Notes under the pieces: generated by a model
Databases searched by the model: none
What the model was told of the DNA's origin: nothing
What the model saw: only the letters and a program-made list of their open reading frames with translations
Source of the DNA: Paratrimastix pyriformis
Lineage: Eukaryota; Preaxostyla; Paratrimastigidae
DNA length: 64,000 nucleotides
Direction: 5' to 3'
Assembly: GCA_027972325.1 (NCBI GenBank)
Contig: JAPMOS010000023.1
Span: 72,001-136,000 of the forward strand
Part shown: in pieces, positions 1-12,125 of the stretch
Numbering within the stretch: position 1 is the stretch's first letter
Layout of the letters: each line of letters starts with the position of its first letter
Translations under genes and position numbers: made by a program

Positions 1-1293
1 TGGTCATCAAGCCGCGCCCCAAGGATGCCCCGCCACCACCCTCCTACCGACAGCTCACCTTCGAGGAGTTTTTTAAGAGTCGGTCACAAGCCAAAAGCGC
101 CGGCGATCCCGGGGAGTTAGCCCCGGTTCACCCCGCCTCTTTCTACGCGGAGCGGCTCACCACGAAGGAGCTGCGAACGCTCACAAACCTCCAACAGAAG
201 TACGATGCGTGGGTTGCTGCCCGCCGAGAGGCACGCGCGCAGAAGGTCGCCAAGGAGGCCAAACGCACACAAACACCACCGGAACGGCGCCCGGCCAAGC
301 CGGCCGACCCGCAGAGCGCCCAGAAGGCCCAAGAGCTGGCCAATAAGATGGCCCCCAAATTCGTCTGTCGTTTTTCGGGTTTTCTCCCGAGGCATCTCTC
401 CCCTCTTCCCCTCCAGCACTTGGTCACCGAGGAGCGGGCCCCCCTCGACTACGACAGCCTTCGCACGCTCGCCCTCACCCAGAAGGAGGCGCCAAAGATG
501 AAGCCGCCAGCCGCCCGGCCTCCTCCCTCTGCCCTGCCGCCACATCCCCTCAGCCGCCCGGCCACCACCCCTTCCTCTCGCGGTAGCTCCACCACTCCGC
601 CTTCACGCGCCACCCAGACTCTCGGGACGGGGGGCCCCGACGCCTTCTTTTTGGACGAGGCCACGAGCACGGCGGGCAGGGCAGCCGCTGCGGAGAAGGG
701 CCATCTTCTGTCTCGGAGCGGTCTGAAGCGCCCCCCGGGGAATTCCCACCATCCTCTTTTTTTCCTTCTTCTTCTTGTCATTGCGTCATCTGCCCCCATA
801 GATGCCCTCCAGCGGGCCCTCGGGGGAAAGCGACCCGGCAGCGGGGCTGCGAGCAGGCCGGGACGAGTGCTCCAGGATGGGCCGGCTCCGGGCGAGGATG
901 AAGAAGCGTCTGTCCCTCTTGGCGCCGCCTCATGCACATTCACAATCACTTGCGAACCTTCCCCCAGGTACTACGAGCGAAGATTCGGGGGCGGTAAATA
1001 CCGCTGGGCCGAGGAAGAGGAAGACGACGACGACACGGCAGGGATGGAGTCCTCCTTCGCCGATATCCAACGGGAAGAGGCCCGCAGGTCACAAATCATC
1101 TTGCTGCCCACAACCACGTTGCTCACCCCTCCCGGACAATAGTGCGCGGATTGCCGAGGAGGAAGACACATTCGAGCTTCGACGAGAAAAAGCACTCAAG
1201 CGTCAGCAGGCACGCCTGCTCGAGGTGCATCAGCAGGCGGAAGCGCAGGATGCCGCGAAAAAAGCCGCGGGAGCCAAACGACCACGCGAATGA
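1..1293 (+). CDS. SPT2: SPT2-type histone chaperone, 5' partial
   Basis: The gene runs in from the left edge in frame 3 and ends at TGA 1291-1293. Four introns are placed by frame: 363-416, 721-801, 908-967 and 1088-1142, with donors GTCTGT, GTCTGA, GTCTGT and GTCACA. The spliced C-terminus reads YYERRFGGGKYRWAEEEEDD, then MESSFADIQREEARSARIAE and a basic coiled tail ending KRPRE. An acidic patch followed by MxxxFxxIxxEExxSxxxAxxED is the hallmark of the SPT2 chromatin protein family, which binds H3-H4 and acts during transcription and replication. The region before it is Lys/Arg/Ala rich, typical of the disordered part of SPT2. The start codon lies outside the window. Identification rests on the C-terminal block, which is strong. 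Confidence 0.82.
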
Positions 1294-1499
1294 ACCTTCC
1301 ATCATCCCCTTCTCTCTTCTCTTCTTCGCTCCCTTCGGGGGAAAAACGTGTTGGCCCGGGGACAATGGGGCAATTGCCGGAGAAGAACGATGAAAGGGGT
1401 GAGGGAAGAAAGAAAGAGAGGGAAGAGGAGACGATACAAAAGGAAAAGAAGAGGATTCATTTCAAGAAAAGGGACAAAAAGAAAGGATTTTACCCCACT

Positions 1500-3660
1500 C
1501 ACCGTTTTAGCCCATCTTGGCGTTGGGGTCGCTCTCCATCTTGTACTGGTCGAGAGCCACGTTGAAGCATGCCAGGCCCGTGCTCTTGTGGTGGGCGGTG
1601 GCGGCCTGGGCCCAGGTCTCCTCGAGCGCCGCACCCCAGCGGGCCAGCGTGGCGGCAATGCGAGCCAGCCAGAAGGAGCGGTTGAAGGTCCGCTCGGCCT
1701 TGTGGTGCGCCTCGCCCACCAGGTGGAAGAACTTCTCGGCCTTGGGGCCAAGCTGAGCGACCACCGTGATGCCGAAGGGCCAGAGGTTGCCCGGGTTCTT
1801 CGCGCACCATTCCTTGTACTCGGTCTCCTTCTGTGCCTCGGCCTGGCTCGGCACGTCCCCTCGGGCGGCGGCGGCGGAGTGGGAGACGGCCAGGGGCTCG
1901 GCCACTACCAGGTCGAGGTAGTGCACCCCTCCGGAGACGAAGGTGAAGGAGATGTCGGGGCGGCGCACCTTCGTCTTGGGGCACGCGCGGGACGGGTCCC
2001 ACGGCGCCAGCTTGGGGCCGTAGTCCAAGGATTGCTCGGCCCGGACGATGCAGCCGGGCGTGGTGTGCAGAAGGGACACCAGGATGGATCGCACGTTGTT
2101 GTGGCGCTTGTAGTAGAGGTTGCGAGCACACTTGCAGAGGCGCTCGTGGCCCTGGGCGATGTCCTTCTTGCAGACGGGGCACTTCTCAGGTCCGAAGGGG
2201 CCCGAGAAGATGGCATGGATGGAGGGAGCGCAGGCGGCTCCGGCCAGGCGCATGACCAGGGCTGTGAAGTCTGCATCCGAGAGCCTGAGGAGATTCGAGG
2301 GAAAGGCGGCGAGGAGGGCAGTGGTAGCGGGGTTCACCGAAGAGCCTCATGTTGCGAGCCGGCCCGGGGAGGCGCGCAAGAGCCTTGGCGGCCGCAGCCT
2401 TGTTCCGAGCCGCCAGAAGGCTGTGCTGAACCTGGCCTCGCAGGGTCTTCCCATCTGCACCACAAAACGCGGCAGAGCCGCGCAAGGTTTGGCCGGAGCC
2501 TCCCGACGAATCGAGAAACTCTTGGCAGCGGTGCGGAGGAGTCCCCACGAAGCTGGGTCCGTCCAGCTTGGCGATCCCGGCAAGAAGCGTCGACAGCCGA
2601 GGTGAAAGGTCCTCGACGGCGTTGAAGAGCGAGATGAGGCCCCCGACCTGCATGGCCTCCTGTGAGTCACACAGAGGGGGGAGGCCCAGCCCACCCTCCG
2701 AAGGAGGCAATGAGATCACGTCATCGAACAAGGAGGGGGCTGCCCCGCAGGCAGGAGCGGGAGGCCAAGCTTCTCCTTGACGAGCAGGCGAAGGGAGGCA
2801 TCGAAACGGCCCAAGACCGCCCTCTGGGCCGGGGAGCAGGCCGTGGTCCTAAGAAGATAGGTCAGCTTGGGCAACACGCAGAGGCGAAGGAGCAGGATGA
2901 ACGACTGCGACGACAGCTCAGCGAGCTTGCGAGCCAGCTCCAGGGCGCCCTCAGCCTTCTTGGCCACCACCTCGGCCACCTTGCACGCCGGGCCGAAGGG
3001 GACCCCGAGGACCGTCACCCCATCCGCCAGGCGACGGACGGGTAGAGGAAGCCCGCCAGGGACCAGGCGGACTTTGGGGTCGAGGGCATTGGAGATGACC
3101 CAACACTTCTCGGGGCTGATCTCGAAGCCCAGGGAGTGATGAGGGTGCGCAGGAGACCCAGAAGGTGCTGGGCAACGTCGGGAGAGGGTGCCAGCAGGAG
3201 GATGTCATCAAAGTAGCTCAGAACGCGGGGGACGACCAGGCCCAAGCCCTCTCCCGGGAGCATGAGCCTCGGAATTGCCTTGTCGGCCTCGAGGACCTGT
3301 AGGGCTGGGTCGAGGATCCCTGCAAACAAGGGGGGGCTCGCCGGGCATCCCTGGCGGACTCCTCTTGCATTAGGGACCCTCTCCCCACCGGAGAACAGGG
3401 CCTCGTTAGCGTACAGACCTTGGACCAGCTTGACAGCCGGTTGGCTCCACCCGACGCGCTGAGCGGCCAGGGGCACCGCCTCGCGCGAAGGGGCTTGGAA
3501 CGCGTTGCGGAGGTCGACAGCCACAAGGCAGTAGGGCTGCCGACCCGCCTCGCACGCCTCCACGACGGACGCTGAGATGCATGCCATGAGGGGCGCACCC
3601 TCCTTGACGGACACACCAAACTCAGTGCTGACAGTTTGACATGACGACATGACCCCTTGT
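1500..3660 (-). mobile_element. 5'-truncated LINE with reverse transcriptase and REL endonuclease
   Basis: Reading leftward from about 3660 there is a reverse transcriptase: motif A VAVDLRNAFQ, motif B GVRQGCPASPPLF, motif C YFDD (about 3215). Thumb and connector sequence follows at 3018-2340. The C-terminal domain at 2337-1507 has a CPVC...H...C zinc knuckle (about 2180) and the dyads RRPDISF and HYLDLVV, which fit a PD-(D/E)XK restriction-like endonuclease; stop TAA at 1507-1509. This order (RT, zinc knuckle, REL endonuclease, no LTR) is that of site-biased non-LTR elements. The RT fingers and everything upstream are missing, the usual result of incomplete reverse transcription. The frame changes near 3015, 2730 and 2335, so the copy is dead. 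It sits between SPT2 and the secreted-protein gene and interrupts neither. Confidence 0.85.
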
Positions 3661-3688
3661 GTCCGAACAACTATTCCCATGCGAAGCG

Positions 3689-6103
3689 ATGGGTTTTTCG
3701 CCGTGTTTGTTGCTGCTCGGCCTTGGTGTTTTAGCAGTTGCCATCCCATACAACAACAGTCCAAACGCACCGGCCATTGAAAACACAATTTCCTTTCAAA
3801 CTCACTCATGGAATGATTTACGCCTTTTTGACCAGGGATTTCGGAAAGGTCTCAGTGTTCCGTCCGAGGACATACAAACCAATCCCTATTCCGCAGGTTT
3901 CACTTGGACGAAGCTCGATTTTTATTGGCTACCTGGAGAAAAAGACAATAGAACTTGCTCCACCCAGCAGCGCCTCCGCCGCCACGACCCTCGCGGGTGC
4001 ATTCTCCTCAGTCATGACAAGCCTGACCCCGCTGTCACTGAGTACAACACCACAGACGATTTTCTTCGGCTGTTGACATTGCCTGAATTCGCTCCCTTTT
4101 TCCAGAGCAAGACAAACCCAATTGCCATTGCACTGTGCCTGAAGAACATCTACCCATGCCTGGATACTCGTTCCGACAAGGACGGGTTGGCGATCCTCGA
4201 CGAATTTTTCGCTCAGCTTCAGGATGTCATCACCACCCGCGGCCTGACCGTCCAAATTGTCCTCGATGGTCGACTCTCCCCCGGCACACTCGTCGGCCAG
4301 TGTCTCAACGACCGCTGGCGGCAATGGCCCGCCACGTGGACGGGGCTGCCCTGGGAGGCCGGGTTCGACAACAACAAGGGGTGGGGCCACGACCGGCTGA
4401 ACGTCTTTGATGTTGCTCTCGACAGCCCCGAATTCCTGCTCATGGCCGAGCGCTCCTGGGGTAAGTTCCTCGGCGGGCCCTGGCCCCTGCTCGTCTGGGA
4501 GCCCAGCCGGGCGGAGGGAATCACCCGGGCCGTGGAGACGTACGTCAAACAGGGCGCCATCCACCAGGCCGGCTTCCGGGTGGCCATCAACGTCGATGTG
4601 GCCCAGTTTCAGGTCGCCGTCACCCCCCCTCCCCTTCCCCAATCACGCATATGCACACGCGCGCACACAACTGCCCCCCCTTGATCCAGACACTCATGAC
4701 ACCGGACCTCACTCTGACATTAACATCCACCCCAACCCCAGGTCTACGCGGCCCCGCTCTCCAAGCAGGCCTGGCAGGAGCCGCTCCCGATGAGCACCAG
4801 CTGCGCCGGCCCGGGCCTCTTCATCCTGCGCCGCAGCGGCGACTCGGCCTCCGAGGTGGCCATCGCGCTCTTCCGTGACACGGCCCTGGGCGGGGCCCTG
4901 CACTACCGCCTCTTCGATGCGCCGGCCCACTTGGCCCCGACCGCCCACTCGGCCAAGGGGCCGCTGCCCCTGCCGCCGCCCACGGCCCGCGGGACCCTCG
5001 GGATGGCGCCCCTGGCCGCGGCCATGACGTGGCCATCGTGCGCCCAGCTCGGCCCGGCATCCTGCTTTGCGGTTCTGGACAGCGCGGGGTCGCTGGCCGT
5101 CTACGGGCTTCCGCCCGGATCGCCGGCGACGCCCCAGCTCCGCGGGGCGGCCAGCCTGGCGGCCCCAGGCCCCGGCGACGCGTTTGTACACGCGGCGGCT
5201 CTGGCCCCGTCAGAATCGGCCGGGGTGGTTGTGCTGGGGCTGGCACAGACCCCCAACTGCTCGAGCGGGTTCCTGGTCACCGCACACGGGCTCCCGGCCG
5301 ACCTGAACGCGACCGCCCCCGGCGCCGGCGTGGTTCCCTTGTGGGCCCGCTGCCTGCCCGCCCCGGTGATCTCCCCCCGCGCAGCCCGGGCCCTGGCGGC
5401 CAACTGGAACGGCAGCAGCATCGGCACGCCCGAGGGGATGTCGGCCCCGCCCCCCCCGACAAGCGCCCTGGAGCGGGCCGCCTCGATCGGGGCCCAACTG
5501 CGGCCCGGCTCGCAGTCGCGATACGAAGGCATCGTGGCTCTCTCCCTGGGTGGTGTCCTCTATGCCGTGGCCCTGGACGGGGACCTGGCGGCGGGTACCC
5601 CATGCGAGTTCGCCGGGCAGCCCGTGGCGTACGACGTGGGGACCGGCGTCCATCTGGTCATTCAGTCGGGCGTGGTGGCCGAGGTGCACCCGGGCGCCCG
5701 CTGCTGCAACACCGAGAAGCGGAATAAGAGCCCCCTGCGCACGTGCACCCTGGCCGCCACCCGGCCGGCCTGCACGCCCGGGGTGCTCGGGTATAACGTG
5801 GGGCCCCTGGCCGCCTGGCGGGCCCACCTCGCGGCCGCCGATCAGCAACACCATGACCCGGAATCCGGGTGGGTCACGTGCTGCCACCCGGCGCTGATGC
5901 ATGGGGTCTTCTCAATGGGTGCCCAGCCTGCGGTCAGCCTGCTGCCGCTGCCCGGGGGCGGCCTGGGGCTGGCGGCACTGCAGGAGGGCTGGCGGGTGGC
6001 CCAGCACAGCGCCGAGACGGCCGAGTGCGGTGAGCCCGCGCCGAGCGAGGGGTGGCTCGTGGCCGGGTGGCACCTGGATGCCTTGGACCATGCGGGCTGG
6101 TAA
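3689..6103 (+). CDS. Large secreted protein of unknown function
   Basis: The start at 3689 is chosen because it opens directly on a signal peptide (MGFSPCLLLLGLGVLAVA); an in-frame upstream ATG at 3659 would bury it. One intron, 4613-4741 (donor GTCGCC, acceptor CCCCAG), joins VDVAQFQ to VYAAPLSKQ; stop at 6101-6103. The protein is about 760 residues with many paired cysteines and NxT/S sites and no later membrane segment, so it is probably secreted or lysosomal. The first 150 residues contain HSWNDLRLFDQGFRKG, then ILLSHD, which faintly recalls the HSHND...EADV...HD pattern of glycerophosphodiester phosphodiesterase/PLC-like barrels. That assignment is only suggestive. The rest is not recognised. 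The GC-rich 3' half has a codon use unlike the AT-richer first 300 bp. Confidence 0.75.
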
Positions 6104-6225
6104 ATCATCGTGTGGAGTTGGTGGGCATGGTGGACTGAAATGTTTTGGGTTTTCGTTTTGTGTCGTGTTGAGTTCCTCGGTCGGGTTGGATTGTTTGGGT
6201 GTGGGCAAAAAACCTCGCTTCTCTC

Positions 6226-6261
<36 letters not shown>

Positions 6262-7452
6262 GGGGCATTCTCAGGCGCCTCGGAAATGGGGGATGTGAAG
6301 GGGTGTGAGCCACCAGGGTTCCAGACCGCCCCCCCCCCCCCCGTCAGGCAGTCGCCAACAACAACACCACCACCACCCACCACCACCACCCACCACCCAC
6401 CACCCACCACCCACCACCCACCACCCACCACCCACCACCCACCACCCACCACCCCACCACCCACGACGACAACAAGAACACGATGATCGATGATATTGAA
6501 AAAAGCAGTTCGCGGAAAGCGAGAGGCGACACAGCAGGCGCAGGAAGCGGGGATGACGAGATGATGATGAGGGGGCGGCGGTCCGGGCGCTGAATATGCG
6601 GACCCCCGAGGGAGAGCCGAAAAAGACGAGGACGAAGGCGAAGAACGGAACTGGATGGGGAGAATGCATAAAGGGAAGCGAGATGGGAGATGGAGGGACG
6701 AGGGCGCAAGATAGATCATTCAAAGGGGGCCATATACTGCCACGGAAGGGATGGATGGGGAGGGGGGGAGGAACACGACAGATGGTCGTCAGGGAGGAGC
6801 CACGAATGGGGGAGGCAGGGAGGGGGAGGGAGATCGTTCAAAAGGGGTGGGTGGGCGTGTTATTGAAGAAGGAAACAGTCGAATAATAATAGGAATAATC
6901 ACAGCGGGGCTGGTCCGGGCTGTGCTTGGTGGGGGACGGATCCACCAGAGGGGGGGGAGCCGCCATCGGGCGGAACACGGGTGTTCGACACCAAAATCAA
7001 ACACAGGGGGGGCAACCCAGCAACACACACGGGGCGACCACAAAATCGTCAAAGCAGCGAAACACGAATCATCAAAAAAGAGGCACAGACAGGAGGCGAC
7101 AGACGACCTGGTTGGCTGGATGGGGGCGGGGGCGGCGAACACGAATCATCAAAAAAAAGAGGCGCAGGAGGACGGGGCGACGGAACAGGCTCGGGCCGAC
7201 CTGGTTGGTTGGGCGGGGGGGGGGGGGGGGGATATCCCATCGACCACAGAGCATTGGATGGTCCCCGTGCTCGAGAGGAGGCCGCAGGATGCGCCCGGCG
7301 GGGGGCCTCTCGGAAGACAATCGTGCCCGTGCGAATCGGCATCAGGACGGCCACCTGACTCGTGGTGGACACACGCGCCTCAGCGGGCCATGCCGGCACT
7401 TGCATCACCACAGAGGAGGGCTTGTCGCGCCGGGGGGGGGGGGGGGGGGGGC
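6104..7452. repeat. Gene-free convergent gap filled with simple repeats
   Basis: The gap lies between the 3' ends of two convergent genes. It holds (GT)n at about 6226-6259, a C run at 6330-6343, a CCACCACCC minisatellite at about 6361-6460, and G runs at 7217-7231 and 7431-7450. I see no coding exon or RNA gene here; the long open frames across it are low-complexity artefacts. Confidence 0.8.
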
Positions 7453-8838
7453 CTACTCGAGGATGCCGTCGATGAGCGCGTCCAGGTCGGCGGCCAGCAG
7501 GTCCAGGTATTCGGGCTTGTCCACGAAGAAGTGCCGGTGCGGAACCATGCGCAGCACCAGGGGCCGGGTGCTCTGGGCTTGCCATGTGCCCACCTTCTCC
7601 GGCTGGTCCCACGAGAGATGAGGAGGGAGGGGGAGCAGGTGAGCGTGTGTGCGTGCGGGTGTTCAGACAGATGGAGTGTGTCTATGTGTCTCCGTGCGCA
7701 TCCTCTGTGTGTTTGCAAGGTGGTGGTGGTGGTGGTGGTGGTGGTGGTGGTGGTGGTGGTGGTGGTGGTGGGTGGTGGTGGTGGGGGGGGGGGGGGGGGG
7801 GGGGGCGACGGACCTGGGAGAATGAGTCATCAACCCCACCCCAAGCGGTGAAGGGGATGTCCAACGGATGGTCGGGTTGGTAGGTGTAGCTGTCGACCAA
7901 CTACCCAGAGGTTGGCCGAGTTGGTGGGGAGACATGAGAACCGGGGAGGAGGAGGGAGACCGACCTGCATATCCGCCTTCAGGATGGGAAGCGCGATGGG
8001 GTACAGGGCTGGGTTGTCCAGCAGTGATGAGGGCCCGAAGGCGCGGACGACCCGGGAGACATACTCCCCGTCGGGAATCTACGCGCAAAAGGGTGTGAGC
8101 GGCAAGAGGGGGGGAGAGGTCGGCGGACCGTGGGCGGGATGAGCGCCATCGGTTTGGGGCAGTGCGGCGAGGATCGCCCTGGAGGAAGCGATGGTGAGAC
8201 TAGCTCCCCAAGGTGATCGGCTCGGACGCAGACCGGAAACATAAATGTGCAACGGCGCCGGCAAATGACGCCGGCGGAGTTCACGGGCCACTTCGAGAAC
8301 GAGGACAGCCCCAAGGGAATGGCCCAGTAGAACAAAGGGGATGATTGGTGCAGGGGCCGGCTCATGTGAGATCACTTCACAGCCCTCCCCGGGATTGAGG
8401 ATGATTTTGGAGCAGCCAATTTCGTTGCAGTGGCACCCGGGGTGGTGCCAGGTGGAAGTGGTGGGCAGCTCAGGTTCATCTCCAACTGCTGGCCTCCGGG
8501 AGCGTTTAGCGGAGCATATGGAGCAAAATGCTGTTGCGGGATACGGTTTTTTACAAATGAAGGGGAGCATGTCATCAACAATGCCATGTACCAGGTCATC
8601 CATGCAGGTGGCTAGTGGGTCCCGAAAGCGACCGGGTCGCCCGGGATATTGCACGGCAACAACTTCGGCAAGGCTCGGAAGATTCTTGCTCCAGGATCGG
8701 TTGAAGCAAGCTGGAAACGAGTGAGCCGGTGATGTGACAACAAACACAGGCGAGCAGACATGCATTACCGCCAGCATGAGGAAATGCAAATACGCGAAGT
8801 ACAGGGGCATTCTTCTTATCGAAAACTCGGCAGGCCAT
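7453..8838 (-). CDS. Type II thioesterase (alpha/beta hydrolase)
   Basis: Six exons on the minus strand: 8838-8760, 8710-8234, 8178-8129, 8078-7965, 7900-7814 and 7602-7453, with donors GTCTGC, GTCTGC, GTCCGC, GTCGGT and GTCCGT. The product starts with VLRVFAFPHAGGNA, the oxyanion region of type II thioesterases, then EVVAVQYPGRPGRF. The catalytic serine is in LLGHSLGAV (about 8330). Next come YVSG...SPH, IPDGEYVSRVVRAFG and, near the end, VPHRHFFVD with the catalytic histidine. These enzymes clear wrongly loaded acyl groups from polyketide or non-ribosomal peptide synthases; related ones release medium-chain fatty acids. About 75 residues between PFI and PFVLLGHS are extra for the family and may hide a further intron. 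No synthase gene lies in the window. It is divergent from the WW gene, 44 bp apart. Confidence 0.88.
7720..7806. repeat. (GGT)n plus poly-G tract inside thioesterase intron
   Basis: About 17 GGT units are followed by roughly 20 G. On the sense strand of the thioesterase gene this is an ACC/C-rich tract in the last intron, between the exons at 7900-7814 and 7602-7453. Confidence 0.9.
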
Positions 8839-8882
8839 TCAGATCAGCAACAGATCCGGTGACCACCTCGAAAGGATAAATA

Positions 8883-11479
8883 ATGACACGTCACTGGTAT
8901 CACCGGGGCTAATCCAGCTGCTCCTCCTCACCAGCCGAAGCGCTCTCAAAAGGAGCAATCCACAGAGAAGTGGCAGCCACCCCAAAGCCGCAACCCTTGG
9001 ATCCAAATGTGGAGGAAAAATTGATCCTCCAATACGCAGAGTCCGAGAATCATCTTCTTCCCGTATGCTGACAACTCGGTTTCGGTTAGGTATATCGACA
9101 TGGATCTTGTCGAAGACAAGGATCTTTTGTGGATTGCTCGGGAGGGCTTCCAAGCTCCCATACCGGAAGGGTGGACGGAAGAGTCTGTCGAAAACCCCCA
9201 GCAGCACATCACCCCGGAACTCTGTGTGATTATTTCCTTTTCTAAACAATTTCCTCTGTTATCTGATTAGGCTAACACAAGGAAATCATTCCTACTTCTA
9301 TCACACCGCGACACACACAAGCCAATGGGAGCATCCACTTGATGCTCACTATCGGGCCCTTTACAAGGCCGAAAAGGCCAAGAAGTTGGCAAAGAAGCAC
9401 GAGGCTGTCTGTTTTCCGTTTTTCTTGCCTTTTTGGACGTCTCTCCCTTCGCCAGCAAAAAGCTGCCGCTGATGCCCCGGCTTCGGCAACGAATCCTGCT
9501 GCTGCTCCGGCCCCCGTCACGCCCTCGGGCACAACACCCCCCGTGACACCACTCAGCACCACTTCCACCCCTCCCATCACACCACCAACCACCCCCACCA
9601 TCGCTCCCATCATCGCTCCCACGCCCCCCCTCACCCCCTCCGCCGGCGCTGCCGTCACCCCCACCCTGACCACCCGACCACCGGTGACAGCCACTCCCAA
9701 AGCCTTCAGCACCCAGGCACATGTCACCGCCCCAGCACACCCACGGTCGTCTGCCCCGGGTCCACATACCCCCATCGATGCGCCCCCTGCCCGCATCCCG
9801 GGCCGCTACTCACAGGCCAACCCGGGGATGTCCCGCACCCAGCGCAGCGGCTCCGGCAGCCGGAATCCGGCCGCCCAAGCGCAGGCTGTTGCTGCTGTGC
9901 CGGTACCACCGCCGCATCCGCCGCCACCCCCACCAGCATCTCCCGCCCCCACACCCGCCTCGGCCCCCCAGCCTGCCACCCCGAGCGCCGCACCCACGCC
10001 TGCCCCGAGCGCCGCACCCACGCCTGCCACGAGCAGCAACACACCGGCGAATCGCTTTGGCTCTGCCGTGTCGGCGGGGCAGCAGCGCCAGCGCCAGTCC
10101 CGATTCACGGCATCCAACTTCCCCAAGCGGGAGGCCGGTGTCTCTGCCTCTGCCGCCCCCGCCCCCGCCGCTTCCGGTGCGGGCCCGGCATCCACAACCC
10201 CAACCACAGCCACCACTCCGGCCCCCACGACCACGTCATCATCTCCCAGCCCCGCCGCTGCTGCTGCCACGGTGCCACTCCGATCCCCCAGCGCCGCCGG
10301 CGGGTCACCCCCCCTGGTCGTGGTGACCACCCCGGCGCCCATCACCACCCCGCCCCTGACCACCACCCCATCCGCCCCTGCCTCACCGATCGTCCCCACG
10401 TCCCGCCTGGCCGGCGTCCCCACCCCTTCCGCCCCCACAGCTCCCACGGGACCTCGCGCGCCCCCTGTTCCAGTCACCCCCCCAGGCGGTCGCTCGCCTC
10501 TGCGCCCCTCGCGTGCTCTTTCCCCCGTCGCGGTGCTGGCCCCGGCCCCGGCCCCGGGGCCCCTGGCCGCCTCGAGCCCTTTGAAGGGATCCCCCATCTC
10601 GCCCGTCATGGGCCCCAGCGCCCCGCCTGCACCCGCACCCGCACCCGCACCTGCCCGTGAGCCTGCCCGTGAGCCTCTCTCAAAGCAGCCGGCCGTTTCC
10701 CCGGCGCCCCCACCCGCTCCCGCTCGTGCCTCGACCACCCCGGCCGCCGGCCCCAAGAGCTCATCAGGCAAGCACACCCAGAAGCGCGCCGCCCAGGCCG
10801 CCAGCAGCCAGGCTGCGGCCCCGGCCCCGGCCCCGGCCCCGGCCCCGGCCCCGGCCCCGGCCCCTTCCCAGTGTGCCCCGACCAAGTCCCCGGGCGCCAT
10901 GGCCACCCCGGTCAGCCCGCCCTCGGTGGCCACCACCCTGACGGCCTCACCCGCGGCACCCGAGTCGCCCTCCATGGAGGCCACCCCGCCCCCCGACCAG
11001 GAGCCCCGCGACCGGCACGCGAATGTCGGTCCCGCCGCTGCCGCCACCCCCACGGGCCCCGCCAAGGCAGCCCCGGCGGAGTCGGCGGCCCAGGACCCCA
11101 CGGCGGCGGAGGCGGAGGCGGAGGCGAAAGGTGATGAGAGCCCCGAGCAGGAGCAAGAGGGGCAGGAGGAGGACCCCAAGGACAGCGCCGTCAGCACCGC
11201 CAGCAAGCGGGCCGCCAAGTTGTCCGTTCTCTTCCCCCGCAATCCGCACCCATCCCGCAGGAGTGCAAGATCCCTGTCCCAACTCAATCTCAATCGACCC
11301 CCCCCCCCCCCCCCCTTGTTTATTGCAGGAGCAGTGCCCGCCGGCGCCGGCAGGCCCGCGTCTCGCACGGACGCACGTGTGTCTGGCTGCTTGCCCTGGC
11401 GGTGGCCTTCCTGGCCGGCGCCCTCTGCGGGGCCCTGGCCCAGCAGCTCTGGCACCCGCTGCCCCCCAGCCACCGCTGA
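8883..11479 (+). CDS. CEP164-like WW protein with Pro/Ala-rich stalk and C-terminal membrane anchor
   Basis: Six exons with introns 8890-8934, 9041-9089, 9183-9270, 9407-9455 and 11222-11328 (donors GTCACT, GTCCGA, GTCTGT, GTCTGT, GTCCGT). The spliced N-terminus reads EEKLILQYAEYIDMDLVED, DLLWIAREGFQAPIPEGW, then a WW domain GWTEELTQGNHSYFYH...SQWEHPLDAHYRALY. The order (helix, WIAREG, PxPxGW, WxHPxDxHYR) matches the N-terminus of CEP164, a distal-appendage protein of centrioles. After exon 4 come about 590 residues of Pro/Ala/Ser/Thr repeats, an acidic stretch, basic SSARRRRQARVSHGR and a hydrophobic helix VWLLALAVAFLAGALCGALA before the stop. CEP164 itself has no such anchor, so this is either a relative tethered to a membrane or a WW/CEP164 head on a new tail. 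Exon 1 (seven bases) is the least certain part. Confidence 0.72.
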
Positions 11480-12125
11480 GGGGCTGCCTCCTGTGCGGCG
11501 CCCGCCTCCCCCGCCCGGGGCAACTGCGACCAGGCCCCAGGCCCCCCAAGCGGTTCCGCCAACGGGGCAGCAGCAGCAAAAACCAGGACCGGGGCCGCGC
11601 CTACGGCAGCACCCCCCCGCCTGTGGCCTGCTGATGTATGATGATGTCCTGGTGTCTGCTGTCCGTCTTTTGTGAGCGCTTTGTTTCCCCTCGCCTCCCA
11701 CCCCCTCACCCCTCACCCCCTCACCCCACCTCTTCCCGCAGCAGTGTTTGCCTGTTGTTTGATGATTTTTTTTTCCCCTGTGATCATCCCCACCGCCCAC
11801 CACTCTGGTTTCTTTTCGATCACCATCCATGTGATCTCCCTTCTTTGTTGATTTTCTGCAGGTGTAGCTTTCGGGTGCTCCGCCTTGGCGCGCTGCCCTC
11901 ACCCCCCTCTGTCGTCCCCACCCCACCCCACCCCCCTCCCTCCCTCCCTCCCTCCTTTTGAGCCTTTTCTTTCCCTCTGTTGCTTGTTGGCTGCCCGACG
12001 TGGTCCTTTCCTCGACCAGCTCCACCCCGAGACGACTCGCCCAAGCGGGTCGCCTTTTTGCGATCTTGTCCATGACAACACACAGCTTCGTTCCAGCTCC
12101 CGTGGGTGATATACGCTGACTTGAA
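11480..12125. other. Intergenic, nothing recognised
   Basis: This is pyrimidine-rich spacer between two plus-strand genes. It contains a (CCCT)-like stretch at about 11920-11957 but no open exon with family motifs and no RNA gene that I can see. Confidence 0.6.

Noticed and set aside
1348-2625. 425-codon plus-strand frame
   Set aside because: It is the antisense of the LINE's endonuclease and connector region and has no domain of its own.
3659-3688. Upstream start for the secreted protein
   Set aside because: It would add ten polar residues before a clean signal peptide; the next Met at 3689 fits a secreted protein better.
8839-9249. Minus-strand frame with a hydrophobic segment next to the thioesterase start
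   Set aside because: It overlaps the first exons of the WW gene, whose domain pattern is far stronger.
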